Shown here one piece after another: positions 42,739-52,507 of a DNA stretch of 64,000 nt (position 1 is its first letter; every line of letters begins with the position of its first letter). The notes under the pieces are model-generated. The model saw nothing but the letters and a program-made list of their open reading frames with translations. It ran no database searches and had not been told where the DNA came from. A program made the position numbers and the translations under genes. This stretch comes from Bacteroides sp. AN502(2024). GTDB taxonomy: Bacteria; Bacteroidota; Bacteroidia; Bacteroidales; Bacteroidaceae. The stretch is from assembly GCF_041227145.1 (NCBI RefSeq), contig NZ_JBGFSP010000003.1:2604001-2668000 (forward strand), in the 5' to 3' direction.

Positions 42739-43917
42739 TTATGTCCACCCTTTCAATGAGGCTGCCTTTTTAAGATCACGTACAACCGTAATGTCCATTA
42801 TATTTGCATATACCTGGGTGGTTTTCACACTTTTGTGACCTAATAATTTTTGTACAGTGGTTATATTCGCACCGCTATATAATAATAAGGTAGCATTTGT
42901 ATGGCGGCTGGTGTGAAAGGATACCCGCTTGTCAATACCCGCCAACTTTGCTAATACATTCAACTCTTTGTTAATATTGGAATTATCTTTTAACTTGAAG
43001 AAACTGTTCAGTTCTTCTTTATAGCGTTGCAATATACCGATTCCTTTACCTTCAAATAATAGGTATAATGGCAGACGGACTTCAATTCCTGTTTTTACAG
43101 ACTTATACATAAGCCAGATTTCCTGATGAAATTCGACAATATTCGCGGGCGTCAGGTTTATGAAATCGGAATATCGTAGTCCAGTATAGCAACAAAATAA
43201 AAAGGCATCTTGGGTCTTTTGTAGTTTTGTAAATCTTCCCACCAACTGTAAATCCTCAAATTTATGCAGTTCTTCCGGTGATAAATGTGTATGATTGCCT
43301 TCTATATTTTTAATCTTATATTTTCTGAAGGCGTATTTTTGCACATCCATATATTCTTTGTTAATAGCAACGTTAACATATCGTTTTAGGTGCTTCATAT
43401 GTTTGGCTATAGTGTTAAGGTGATATCCTTTGGATTGCAGGTAATTGTCAAATGAAGAAATAAATTCAAATGTCAAGTTTGTAAACGAGATGTCTTTTTT
43501 GAACTCCCGGAGTAATTCAAGCGTAGAAAGATGATTCTGCTTGGTGCTTTCTTTCAATGAAGAATTGGAAACTTCTTCTTTATAGAAACTCAGAAATGAC
43601 TTTCCATTACTTACAGGTTTATTAATAGACTCTTTTAATAAATCCAGAGAAATCGATTTCCCCTGTTGCCATAATTCAAGTTCAGCTTGTTCAATCGTTG
43701 CTACGTATTCGTATAACATGCGATTTATAACATCCGCATTAGGGTGACTTTTCACCATTCTTCGTTTAACATCCCACTGATCAACTTTGAGATATATTTT
43801 AGTGGAGAAATACATTTTCCTTCTATTAAGATAAGCTTCGACCTGTACTAATGCCATTCCTTTCTTATTCAATTTCTTTTTTCTGTTAAAAACAAGATTG
43901 TAACTAATTTTTTCCAT
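42739..43917 (-). CDS. Tyrosine site-specific recombinase
   Basis: A 392-residue phage-type integrase. It has an N-terminal arm/SAM-like region (about 1-110), a core-binding domain (about 105-200) and the catalytic domain with R248 in TGLRYSDF, H335 and R338 in SFHTSRHTNA, H361 in LLGHKSVKTTQVYA and nucleophile Y370. All catalytic residues are present. It is not beside a tRNA and no other mobile-element genes adjoin it. It is divergent from susC with 448 bases between. Such recombinases in Bacteroides can invert promoters or susC genes or be left from an island. I cannot tell which from this window. Confidence 0.9.
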   Translation of the reverse strand: MEKISYNLVFNRKKKLNKKGMALVQVEAYLNRRKMYFSTKIYLKVDQWDVKRRMVKSHPNADVINRMLYEYVATIEQAELELWQQGKSISLDLLKESINKPVSNGKSFLSFYKEEVSNSSLKESTKQNHLSTLELLREFKKDISFTNLTFEFISSFDNYLQSKGYHLNTIAKHMKHLKRYVNVAINKEYMDVQKYAFRKYKIKNIEGNHTHLSPEELHKFEDLQLVGRFTKLQKTQDAFLFCCYTGLRYSDFINLTPANIVEFHQEIWLMYKSVKTGIEVRLPLYLLFEGKGIGILQRYKEELNSFFKLKDNSNINKELNVLAKLAGIDKRVSFHTSRHTNATLLLYSGANITTVQKLLGHKSVKTTQVYANIMDITVVRDLKKAASLKGWT

Positions 43918-44365
43918 CTTTTTCTTTTTAAATTAATAATAGAGCAAATTAAGCATAGTTCTGTACAACATTTGAGATGAAAATGCATTAATATCTTAAA
44001 ATAATAATTTTAAGAAGCTAAGTATTCACAAAACTTTAAATTATATGCCACTTTTTTATAGCTATTCTTTCGCAAAAAACAAAAAGTATCTCTATAAAAG
44101 GTGTTTTATGACGAAAAATGAGCAAAGAAAATATTAAATCGTACATTTTGTTCAAGCAAAACGTCAGTGTAAAGTATTAAAATTAACTATCTATTCCCTT
44201 TTAAAGTGTGTTTATTAACATAAAAGGCACATTAAAAATAATAATATGTTAGATTTTCGACCTTTTTTTATTAAAACAGTTGTAGGTTTAGTGTTTATTA
44301 ATATATTTGCAAATTGTTAGAGTGAAGAGACAATTAATGTATAGTTAAACTTTAAGAGAGAATTT
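43918..44365. other. AT-rich regulatory gap between integrase and susC
   Basis: No gene is visible. A -7 element TATATTTG is at 44302-44309, with a leader of about 50 bases before susC. A short palindrome CTTAAAAT/ATTTTAAG is at 43995-44014. I looked for inverted repeats that could flank an invertible promoter and found none longer than 8 bp. Confidence 0.5.
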
Positions 44366-47300
44366 ATGAAAAGAAAATTGATGCTGTTATTGGCATGCCT
44401 TTTTGTAGGCATAGGCCTGGTAACTGCTCAGACTCAAAAGGTCACAGGCGTTGTGATTTCTGAAGAAGACGGGCAGCCGGTTGTTGGCGCTTCTGTGTTG
44501 GTAAAAGGTACCACTATGGGTACAATCACAGACGTGAATGGTAATTTTAATTTGTCGAACGTACCAAGTTCTGCAAAGACTTTGCAGATTTCGTATATCG
44601 GTATGCAGACTCAGGAAGTGGTTATAAAACCGGGTCTGAAGGTTGTTCTAAAGTCAGATTCTCAGAAACTTGATGAAGTTGTGGTGACTGCAATGGGAAT
44701 TAAACGTTCTGAGAAGTCTTTGGGGTATTCGGTGACAAGTGTTAAGGGTGATGAAATAACCAAAGCACGTGAAAGTAATGTTTTGAACTCATTATCAGGT
44801 AAGATTGCTGGTGTACAGATTGGACAGTCGTCAGGTACTGCAGGAGGAAGTTCTAGTATTCAGATACGTGGCGCTTCTTCTATTGGTAGTGTTTCTTCTC
44901 CACTTTTCATTGTTGATGGGTTACCTATTGACAATGGTGCATATAATCCGGACAGAACTAATGGTATTGTTGATGTTGGGAATCGTGCAGGAGATATTAG
45001 TTCTGATGATATTGAGTCTATTAATGTTTTAAAAGGAGCAGCGGCAACTGCATTGTATGGTGCACGTGCGAAAGATGGTGCTATCGTAATAACTACAAAA
45101 AAAGGTAGTCGTAATTCGCAAGTGTCTGTTACGGTTAATTCTTCCACACGTTTTGAAAATGTTTTGAAGTTACCAGAGTTTCAAAATGATTATGCACAAG
45201 GGAGCTATGGTAAATATAATGTGAAAATGTTGAATGGTTGGGGACCTAAGATATCCTCGGTACAAGATCAGACATTTGCGGATTTCAAGGGAGATCAGGT
45301 TACTTTGCAGGCATATCCTGACAATGTGAAAGATTTCTATGAGACAGGTATGAGTTACATTAATAATGTTGCGATTGCCGGTGGTACAGAACGTTCGGAT
45401 TTTAGAATTAGTGTCTCTACTACTAATCAAACAGGGGTAGTGCCCGGATCCGATTATAATAAATATGCTTTTTCTGTTAATGGTGGTATGAATTTTACCA
45501 AAAATTTCACAGGGCGAGTTTCTGCACAATATATCCGTTCAGATTCGGAAGGACGGCCTGCTCAAGGTTCTAATGATAATAATTTGCTCATTCCTTTGAT
45601 CAACGGTATGCCACGTACGGTAAATATCAATGATGTGAAAAGTAATTGGATTGATGAGTATGGCAAACAAATATCTTTGGATCCGGAGGGAAAAAGTAAT
45701 AATCCATATTGGATAATCAACAAGAATAAATTTACTAATCAATTGGATCGTCTGATCGGCAATATTGTGTTGACGTATAAACCGATAGAAGGATTGACCA
45801 TTTCGAATAACGCAGGAACTGACTTTTATACGGAAACTAGACGTAAAGTATATTCGAAAGGGACAATTGGTAACCTTGAAGGGCAGTTCCAGACATGGGA
45901 TCTCTATAAGCGTATTTTGAATAATGATTTGATGATATCGTATGAAAAAACATTTGCGGGAGATTATGGGATAAAAGTAATGTTGGGACACAATATTTAT
46001 CAGGAAGACTGGAGAAATAGTAATGTGTTGGCACAAAATCTGGTTGTTGATGGATTGTATACATACACTAATGCCAAGACAACAAGTCCTGTGAATTATA
46101 CTTCTAAGAAACGCCTGGTAGGTCTTTACGGAGATATAAGCTTCAGCTATAAGAATATGGTATTCTTGGATGTGACGGGAAGAAATGACTGGTCATCTAC
46201 ACTACCTGTTAATAATCGTTCTTATTTTTATCCGTCCATCAGTGGTAGTTTTATTTTTACAGAATTGATAAAGAATAAGGAGGTTCTGAGCTATGGAAAG
46301 TTGCGTATGAGTTATGCTAATGTAGGTAGTGATGAGCAGCCATACGAATTGGCGTTTCAATATACTCCGGTTAATTCCTACTTTTTGCAGTATAATTTAA
46401 CGAACGTCTTTCCTCATAATGGATTAGTCGGATTTACAGGTCCGCGTGTATTGCCGAACGAGAATCTCAAACCGCAAAATCAGGCATCATTTGAGGTCGG
46501 TACTGATTTGCGTTTTTTCCAGAATCGTGTTCGTTTAGACTTGACTTATTATAAAAGTGTAACTAAAAATCAAATCGTAAGTATTGATGTGCCTTTGTCC
46601 ACTGGGTATTTTGCCAATAATATTAATGCGGGAAAAGTGTCTAATAAAGGGGTTGAAATTGCATTAGGAATTACTCCTGTACAAACAAAGAATTTTAAAT
46701 GGGATTTGGAGGCTACTTTTGCAAAAAATACCCAGAAAGTCGATGAATTGGTAGAAGGGTTGGATGAGTACTCGTTGACTAGTGGATTGAGTGGATTGCA
46801 GGTAAAAGCAGAAGTTGGTGGTTCGTTTGGTCTGTATGGTACAGGTTGGAAACGTGATGATTCAGGCAATTATGTTATTAACGAAAAGACAGGACTTCGT
46901 GAAATTGTAAACAATGTACGTTTGGGAGATGTTTACCCTGATTTTACAATGGGTATTAATAATACATTCTCTTATAAGGGGTTCACATTGAGTTTCTTAA
47001 TGGATATTCGTCAGGGAGGCTCTCTTTACTCTCAAACAGTGGGTAGCTTGCGTACTTCCGGACTTGCGGCTGAAACAGTTGCCCATCGGGAAGATGCATC
47101 ATTTATTGAACCGGGAGTCATCTTACAGTCGGATGGAACTTACAGAGTTAATGATGTGCCGGTTAAAAGTATGCAGGATTATTGGGAACATGTAGCAAAA
47201 TCAAGTAATAATGAGGGTAATATTTTCGATGCTTCATATGTTAAATTACGTGAGTTGAACTTTTCTTATAGTTTTCCTAGAAAATGGTTCAGAAGTTTCT

Positions 47301-47479
47301 TTGTCAAATCTCTTGACTTAGGTTTTGAAGCTCGTAATCTTTGGATTATAAAAGATCATGTTCCTCATATTGATCCGGAAGCTAACTTTTTCGGACCTGC
47401 ACAGATTGGTGGGGGAGTTGAGTTCAATAGTATTCCAACAACAAGAAGTTTCGGATTTAATATTAGATTGACATTATAA
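44366..47479 (+). CDS. SusC/RagA-family TonB-linked outer-membrane transporter
   Basis: A 1,037-residue SusC-like transporter. After the signal peptide (about 1-21, ending VTAQ) a carboxypeptidase-like regulatory domain (about 24-100; GVVISEEDGQPVVGASVLVKG read in parts) leads to the TonB box DEVVVTA near 103-109. The plug has SLSGKIAGVQIG, IQIRGASSIG and VLKGAAATALYGARAKDGAIVI by parts, and the barrel ends FGFNIRLTL. It pairs with the SusD-like lipoprotein 21 bases downstream and imports a glycan, peptide or other large nutrient. No glycoside hydrolase or sensor adjoins, so the substrate is unknown. Confidence 0.95.
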   Translation: MKRKLMLLLACLFVGIGLVTAQTQKVTGVVISEEDGQPVVGASVLVKGTTMGTITDVNGNFNLSNVPSSAKTLQISYIGMQTQEVVIKPGLKVVLKSDSQKLDEVVVTAMGIKRSEKSLGYSVTSVKGDEITKARESNVLNSLSGKIAGVQIGQSSGTAGGSSSIQIRGASSIGSVSSPLFIVDGLPIDNGAYNPDRTNGIVDVGNRAGDISSDDIESINVLKGAAATALYGARAKDGAIVITTKKGSRNSQVSVTVNSSTRFENVLKLPEFQNDYAQGSYGKYNVKMLNGWGPKISSVQDQTFADFKGDQVTLQAYPDNVKDFYETGMSYINNVAIAGGTERSDFRISVSTTNQTGVVPGSDYNKYAFSVNGGMNFTKNFTGRVSAQYIRSDSEGRPAQGSNDNNLLIPLINGMPRTVNINDVKSNWIDEYGKQISLDPEGKSNNPYWIINKNKFTNQLDRLIGNIVLTYKPIEGLTISNNAGTDFYTETRRKVYSKGTIGNLEGQFQTWDLYKRILNNDLMISYEKTFAGDYGIKVMLGHNIYQEDWRNSNVLAQNLVVDGLYTYTNAKTTSPVNYTSKKRLVGLYGDISFSYKNMVFLDVTGRNDWSSTLPVNNRSYFYPSISGSFIFTELIKNKEVLSYGKLRMSYANVGSDEQPYELAFQYTPVNSYFLQYNLTNVFPHNGLVGFTGPRVLPNENLKPQNQASFEVGTDLRFFQNRVRLDLTYYKSVTKNQIVSIDVPLSTGYFANNINAGKVSNKGVEIALGITPVQTKNFKWDLEATFAKNTQKVDELVEGLDEYSLTSGLSGLQVKAEVGGSFGLYGTGWKRDDSGNYVINEKTGLREIVNNVRLGDVYPDFTMGINNTFSYKGFTLSFLMDIRQGGSLYSQTVGSLRTSGLAAETVAHREDASFIEPGVILQSDGTYRVNDVPVKSMQDYWEHVAKSSNNEGNIFDASYVKLRELNFSYSFPRKWFRSFFVKSLDLGFEARNLWIIKDHVPHIDPEANFFGPAQIGGGVEFNSIPTTRSFGFNIRLTL

Positions 47480-47500
47480 TAACTATCAAGGAGAAATAAT

Positions 47501-48973
47501 ATGAAAAATAGAAGATCAATATATACTATAGCAGTCATATTTGCATGTGTTATTTTGAGCTCATGTAGTGACTGGTTGGATGTTAATCATAATCCAAATT
47601 CAGCGGAAAAGGTGGATCCCGGATATTTGTTCAATTATGCAGTTGTGAATTGGGCGGGTAGTCGTACCGGTGGAGATGCTTACATTCCTCTTTCTCAAAG
47701 TATCCAGTGTCAGGCAGACGGTGGTGATGAGTATGGGGGCTGGGCGGAAGGTTATTATGTCATAAGTCCATATAGTATTGGTAATACATGGAAACATTAC
47801 TATTCCGCTGGAGGTAATAATTTGCAGTTAGCTATCAAAAATGCACAAGAAGCTACTCCTGTCAATCATAATGGAATTGCTCAATGTAAAATTATTCTAG
47901 CTCAACATATTTATGAAACAACAATGATATGGGGGGATATTCCTTTTACAGAGGCTTGGATTGAAGGGGTTAAATATCCGAAATTTGATTCTCAGGAAGT
48001 GGTCTTGAATGGTGTAGTAAGTTTGTTGGATGAAGCGTTGAATGAGATTAATTTGGATGATCCTTTGGCTATTACTGATTACGATATTTTTTATAAAGGT
48101 GATATGCAAAAGTGGACTCGGATAGCCAAATCTTTAAAATTCAGAACTTTAATGACGATGGTGGATAAAGATCCGACAAAAGCTGGGCAGATTGGAGAGC
48201 TGATAAACGATGGTGGTATGATTAGCTCGGCTGATGATAATCTGCAATTTCCTTATTTACAGACTGCAGGTAATGAAAATCCTAAATATAAACTATTGGA
48301 GAAGTATACAAATGGCATCAATAATCTGTTTTTTGCAAATAATAGTGTGTTGAAACCTATGCAGGAACGTAATGATTCACGTATTTCCAGATATTTTGAG
48401 CCGGGAATCGACGGGGTATATCGAGGCTTGGATACACGCCAGGTAGCAGACAAAACTGATGATGAAAATGCGGATTTATTATCTTCCGTTATAAGTAAGT
48501 ATCTTTTTAGAAAAGAGGCGCCTTTATTGATTTATTCTTATCAGGAACAATTGTTTTTTGAGGCGGAAGCGTATGTGCGTGGGTTGGGAGTAACCCCTAA
48601 TTTGTCGAAAGCCAATGAATTATATAAAAAAGCTATTCAAACAGCTTGTGATTATTATGAGGCAGATCCGGCAAAGACGGCTGATTTTATTAATGCTTTG
48701 GATGATTTAAATACATTAGAATCCGATAAAGCCTTGTACGAGATTCATATGCAGCAATGGATTGACTTGATGGACAGACCATTGGAGGCATTTGTACAGT
48801 GGAGAAGGTCGGGAGCTGATGGAAATGAGGTGCCTGCACTTACTGTGCCGGCAGAAGCTACCTCCCGGGAACTTATTCGTAGATGGGAATATAGTCCTGA
48901 AGAAATGACGGCTAATCCCAATGCGCCCAAAGAATCTCCGAAAATTTGGGAAAAACTATGGTTTGATTTATAA
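47501..48973 (+). CDS. SusD/RagB-family nutrient-binding lipoprotein (SusD-like 2)
   Basis: A 490-residue surface lipoprotein, the lid and binding partner of the SusC-like transporter. The lipid cysteine is C22 in VILSSCSDWLD. TPR-like helices follow (about 100-260), with IWGDIPFTEAW and a C-terminal QWIDLMDRPLEAFVQWRRSG. The pattern is that of the SusD-like 2 subfamily, often found in pairs without carbohydrate enzymes. A terminator follows directly, so the locus is only the pair. Confidence 0.93.
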   Translation: MKNRRSIYTIAVIFACVILSSCSDWLDVNHNPNSAEKVDPGYLFNYAVVNWAGSRTGGDAYIPLSQSIQCQADGGDEYGGWAEGYYVISPYSIGNTWKHYYSAGGNNLQLAIKNAQEATPVNHNGIAQCKIILAQHIYETTMIWGDIPFTEAWIEGVKYPKFDSQEVVLNGVVSLLDEALNEINLDDPLAITDYDIFYKGDMQKWTRIAKSLKFRTLMTMVDKDPTKAGQIGELINDGGMISSADDNLQFPYLQTAGNENPKYKLLEKYTNGINNLFFANNSVLKPMQERNDSRISRYFEPGIDGVYRGLDTRQVADKTDDENADLLSSVISKYLFRKEAPLLIYSYQEQLFFEAEAYVRGLGVTPNLSKANELYKKAIQTACDYYEADPAKTADFINALDDLNTLESDKALYEIHMQQWIDLMDRPLEAFVQWRRSGADGNEVPALTVPAEATSRELIRRWEYSPEEMTANPNAPKESPKIWEKLWFDL

Positions 48974-49000
48974 TTGAATGACCATTAATGATACGAAAAA

Positions 49001-49032
49001 GAGGACAATACAACATTGTCCTCTTTTTTTTT
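49001..49032 (+). terminator. Rho-independent terminator after the susD-like gene
   Basis: GAGGACAA (49001-49008) pairs with TTGTCCTC (49016-49023), followed by a run of nine T. Confidence 0.92.
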
Positions 49033-49034
49033 GT

Positions 49035-49042
49035 TATATTTG
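49035..49042 (+). promoter_or_regulatory. -7 promoter element for hflX
   Basis: TATATTTG, 32 bases before the hflX ATG and directly behind the susD-like terminator. Confidence 0.6.
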
Positions 49043-49074
49043 TGCCCACATTGATTATATATTAGAAGTAAAGA

Positions 49075-50331
49075 ATGAAAGAATTTATAATATCCGAAGC
49101 CAAAGTAGAAACAGCAGTGCTTGTAGGGCTCATCACACAAACACAGGATGAGCGTAAGACGAACGAGTATCTGGATGAATTGGCGTTCCTTGCCGAGACG
49201 GCTGGGGCGGAAGTTGTGAAACGATTTACGCAGAAGTTGCCGACGGCCAACTCTGTGACTTATGTCGGAAAAGGAAAGTTGGAAGAAATCAGACAATATA
49301 TTCGTAATGAAGAGGAAGCAGAACGTGAAGTAGGAATGGTCATCTTTGATGACGAACTTTCCGCGAAACAGATTCGTAATATTGAAGCTGAATTGAAAGT
49401 GAAAATATTGGACCGTACTTCACTGATTCTTGATATATTTGCCATGCGTGCACAGACTGCCAATGCAAAGACACAGGTGGAACTGGCACAGTATAAATAT
49501 ATGCTGCCACGTTTGCAGCGACTTTGGACTCACTTGGAACGTCAGGGAGGTGGTTCCGGCGCCGGTGGTGGTAAAGGTTTCGTGGGACTTCGTGGCCCGG
49601 GTGAAACACAGCTCGAGATGGACCGCCGTATCATTCTGAACCGTATGTCATTGCTAAAAGAACGTTTGGCAGACATTGATAAGCAGAAATCTACCCAGCG
49701 TAAGAATCGCGGGCGTATGATACGTGTTGCACTGGTCGGTTATACCAATGTGGGGAAATCAACCCTGATGAACCTTCTCTCAAAGAGTGAGGTCTTTGCA
49801 GAAAATAAACTGTTCGCAACGTTGGATACCACTGTTCGCAAAGTGATTATCGATAATCTACCGTTTCTGTTGTCGGATACGGTAGGATTTATTCGTAAGT
49901 TGCCTACCGATCTGGTGGAATCTTTCAAATCGACCTTGGATGAGGTGCGTGAGGCGGATTTGCTTGTGCACGTAGTCGATATTTCACACCCCGGATTTGA
50001 AGAACAGATTGAAGTGGTGAATAAGACACTTGCCGATATTGGCGGCGGTGGCAAACCTATGATACTTGTATTTAACAAAATAGACGCCTATACCTACGTG
50101 GAGAAAGCGCCGGACGACCTTACCCCCCGAACTAAGGAAAACTTAACACTCGAAGAACTGATGAAGACGTGGATGGCAAAGATGGAGGATAACTGCCTTT
50201 TTATTTCTGCCCGCGAACGAATCAATATAGACGAACTGAAAAATGTAGTTTATCGGCGAGTGAAAGAATTACACGTTCAGAAATACCCCTATAACGATTT
50301 TCTTTATCAGACTTACGAAGAAGAGGAATAA
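49075..50331 (+). CDS. hflX: Ribosome-associated GTPase HflX
   Basis: A 418-residue HflX, which splits or rescues stalled 70S ribosomes under stress. The N-terminal nucleotide-binding HflX domain (about 10-190) includes TYVGKGKLEEI and FDDELSAKQIRNIE. A glycine-rich loop follows (QGGGSGAGGGKGFVGLRGPG), then GETQLEMDRR. The G domain (about 218-385) has G1 GYTNVGKSTLMN, G3 DTVGF and G4 NKID. Normal length, no oddities. Confidence 0.94.
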   Translation: MKEFIISEAKVETAVLVGLITQTQDERKTNEYLDELAFLAETAGAEVVKRFTQKLPTANSVTYVGKGKLEEIRQYIRNEEEAEREVGMVIFDDELSAKQIRNIEAELKVKILDRTSLILDIFAMRAQTANAKTQVELAQYKYMLPRLQRLWTHLERQGGGSGAGGGKGFVGLRGPGETQLEMDRRIILNRMSLLKERLADIDKQKSTQRKNRGRMIRVALVGYTNVGKSTLMNLLSKSEVFAENKLFATLDTTVRKVIIDNLPFLLSDTVGFIRKLPTDLVESFKSTLDEVREADLLVHVVDISHPGFEEQIEVVNKTLADIGGGGKPMILVFNKIDAYTYVEKAPDDLTPRTKENLTLEELMKTWMAKMEDNCLFISARERINIDELKNVVYRRVKELHVQKYPYNDFLYQTYEEEE

Positions 50332-50427
50332 TTAATCGATATGCTAATGTGTTGCTGTGCCAATTCTGATGCAGTACATGTAGTCAATTCGGCACATCGG
50401 CATATTGCACATTAACACATTATTGAA
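50332..50427. repeat. Imperfect inverted repeat between hflX and the DUF4954 gene
   Basis: GCTGTGCCAATT (left) and AATTCGGCACATCGGC (right) form the core, with ATATGC/GCATAT and AATGTGTT/AACACATT further out (50339-50425). The wording resembles the arms of the terminator at 40416-40463 (GCCAATGTGCT). It may terminate hflX, though no T run follows. Confidence 0.5.
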
Positions 50428-52416
50428 ATGAAAGACTATCGTAGATTGACTGAAGATGAGATACTTCAGTTGAAGAGCCAGTCGTGTCTGGCCGATGATT
50501 GGGGAAATGTATCAGTGGCAGAGGGCTTTAATTGTGAATACGTTCATCATACCCGTTTCTCGGGTAAAGTGCAACTGGGGGTATTCGAAGCAGAATTTAC
50601 ATTGCCGGGGGAGATTAAGAAACATTCGGGGTTACGTCATGTGACGTTGCATAATGTCTCGGTTGGTGATAACTGTTGCATTGAGAATATCCAGAACTAT
50701 ATTGCTAATTACGAAATAGGCAGTGATACCTTCATTGAGAATGTAGATATTATCTTAGTGGATGGGTTGAGCACTTTCGGCAATGGGGTAGAAGTGGCTG
50801 TTCTCAACGAAACAGGAGGACGTGAGGTTTTGATTAATGACAAATTATCTGCACATCAGGCATATATACTTGCATTATACCGCCACCGTCCCGAACTGAT
50901 TAACCGCATGAAATCCATTGCGGATTATTATTCCAACAAGCATGCTTCTACTGTTGGCAGTATTGGTAATCATGTGATGATTCTCAACACAGGCTCGATC
51001 AAGAATGTCCGGATTGGTGATTACTGTCATATCTGTGGAACTTGCCGCTTATCCAATGGCAGTATCAATAGTAACGTGACGGCACCTGTTCATGTCGGAC
51101 ACGGTGTCATTTGTGATGACTTCATTATCTCTTCCGGCTCTAAAGTGGATGATGGCACGATGCTGACCCGGTGCTTCGTCGGCCAGTCCTGTAAGTTGGG
51201 ACATAATTATTCCGCTTCGGATTCTTTATTCTTCAGTAATTGCCAGGGAGAGAACGGTGAGGCGTGCGCTATTTTTGCAGGTCCTTTCACTGTGACACAC
51301 CATAAATCAACTCTGTTGATTGCCGGAATGTTCTCGTTTATGAATGCGGGTTCGGGTTCCAACCAAAGCAACCATATGTATAAGTTAGGTCCTATCCACC
51401 AGGGAACGCTGGAAAGAGGAGCAAAGACCACTTCCGACTCATATATCCTGTGGCCGGCACGTGTCGGAGCTTTCTCTTTGGTAATGGGACGCCATGTCAA
51501 TCATGCCGATACTTCCAATCTTCCTTTTTCTTACCTGATAGAACAGCGGAATACCACTTATCTGGTCCCGGGAGTTAACTTGAGAAGCGTAGGAACCATC
51601 CGTGATGCACAAAAATGGCCAAAGCGTGATAATCGAAAAGATCCGAACCGGTTGGACTATATTAACTACAATCTGTTGAGCCCATATACCATTCAGAAGA
51701 TGTTCAAAGGGTGTTCTATTTTGAAAGAGTTAAGACGCGTGTCCGGCGAAACTTCGGAAATTTATTCCTATCAGAGTGCTAAAATCAAGAACTCCTCTTT
51801 GAACAACGGAATTCGTTTCTATGAAATTGCCATTCACAAATTCTTAGGAAATTCTATTATAAAGCGATTGGAAGGTATCAACTTCCAGAGTAATGAAGAA
51901 ATCCGTCAACGTCTGAAGCCTGATACGGAAATCGGAATCGGGGAGTGGGTAGACGTCTCCGGACTGATTGCTCCCAAAAGTGAAATCGACCGGTTGCTGG
52001 ATGGCATTGAGAAGGGAACAGTCAATCGGTTGAAATCCATCAATGCAAGCTTTGCGGAAATGCACGAGAATTATTATACCTATGAATGGACATGGGCTTA
52101 TCATAAGATTCAGGAATTCTATGGCTTGGATCCGGAAACGATTACAGCGCAAGATATTATCGGTATCGTGAAAGCGTGGCAGCAAGCTGTTGTCGGATTG
52201 GATAGGATGGTGTATGAGGATGCTAAAAAAGAATTCTCGTTGTCTTCTATGACCGGATTCGGTGCTGACGGCTCCCGCGATGAAATGAAGCAGGATTTTG
52301 AGCAAGTACGCGGTGATTTCGAAAGTAATACCTTTGTGACTGCCGTCTTGAAACATATTGAAGATAAAACGGCCCTGGGGAGCGAGCTTATCAAGCGAAT
52401 CGAAACGATTGAATAA
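50428..52416 (+). CDS. DUF4954 family left-handed beta-helix protein
   Basis: A 662-residue protein with no signal peptide. Residues about 60-330 contain hexapeptide-like repeats of the left-handed beta-helix seen in acyl- and nucleotidyl-transferases (VSVGDNCCIENIQN, VRIGDYCHICGTCRLSNG, VHVGHGVICDDFII). The stretch FAGPFTVTHHKSTLLIAG is strongly patterned and probably active-site. The C-terminal 230 residues are helical. It is typical of Bacteroidetes and annotated DUF4954. A sugar-nucleotide or acyl-transfer role fits the fold but is not established. Confidence 0.85.
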   Translation: MKDYRRLTEDEILQLKSQSCLADDWGNVSVAEGFNCEYVHHTRFSGKVQLGVFEAEFTLPGEIKKHSGLRHVTLHNVSVGDNCCIENIQNYIANYEIGSDTFIENVDIILVDGLSTFGNGVEVAVLNETGGREVLINDKLSAHQAYILALYRHRPELINRMKSIADYYSNKHASTVGSIGNHVMILNTGSIKNVRIGDYCHICGTCRLSNGSINSNVTAPVHVGHGVICDDFIISSGSKVDDGTMLTRCFVGQSCKLGHNYSASDSLFFSNCQGENGEACAIFAGPFTVTHHKSTLLIAGMFSFMNAGSGSNQSNHMYKLGPIHQGTLERGAKTTSDSYILWPARVGAFSLVMGRHVNHADTSNLPFSYLIEQRNTTYLVPGVNLRSVGTIRDAQKWPKRDNRKDPNRLDYINYNLLSPYTIQKMFKGCSILKELRRVSGETSEIYSYQSAKIKNSSLNNGIRFYEIAIHKFLGNSIIKRLEGINFQSNEEIRQRLKPDTEIGIGEWVDVSGLIAPKSEIDRLLDGIEKGTVNRLKSINASFAEMHENYYTYEWTWAYHKIQEFYGLDPETITAQDIIGIVKAWQQAVVGLDRMVYEDAKKEFSLSSMTGFGADGSRDEMKQDFEQVRGDFESNTFVTAVLKHIEDKTALGSELIKRIETIE

Positions 52417-52461
52417 CGCTACAATTTTTAATTTTTAGTTTTTAATTTTTAATTTATATAC

Positions 52462-52469
52462 TACCTTTG
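52462..52469 (+). promoter_or_regulatory. -7 promoter element for the fumarase gene
   Basis: TACCTTTG, 38 bases before the ATG, following an AT-rich direct-repeat tract (TTTTTAA and variants, 52421-52456). Confidence 0.6.
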
Positions 52470-52507
52470 CCACACTAACTAACATTACGTAATAAAATAA
52501 GAAACTT

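Noticed and set aside
43918..44365. Invertible promoter in front of susC
   Set aside because: No inverted repeats longer than 8 bp flank the promoter-like element within the gap.
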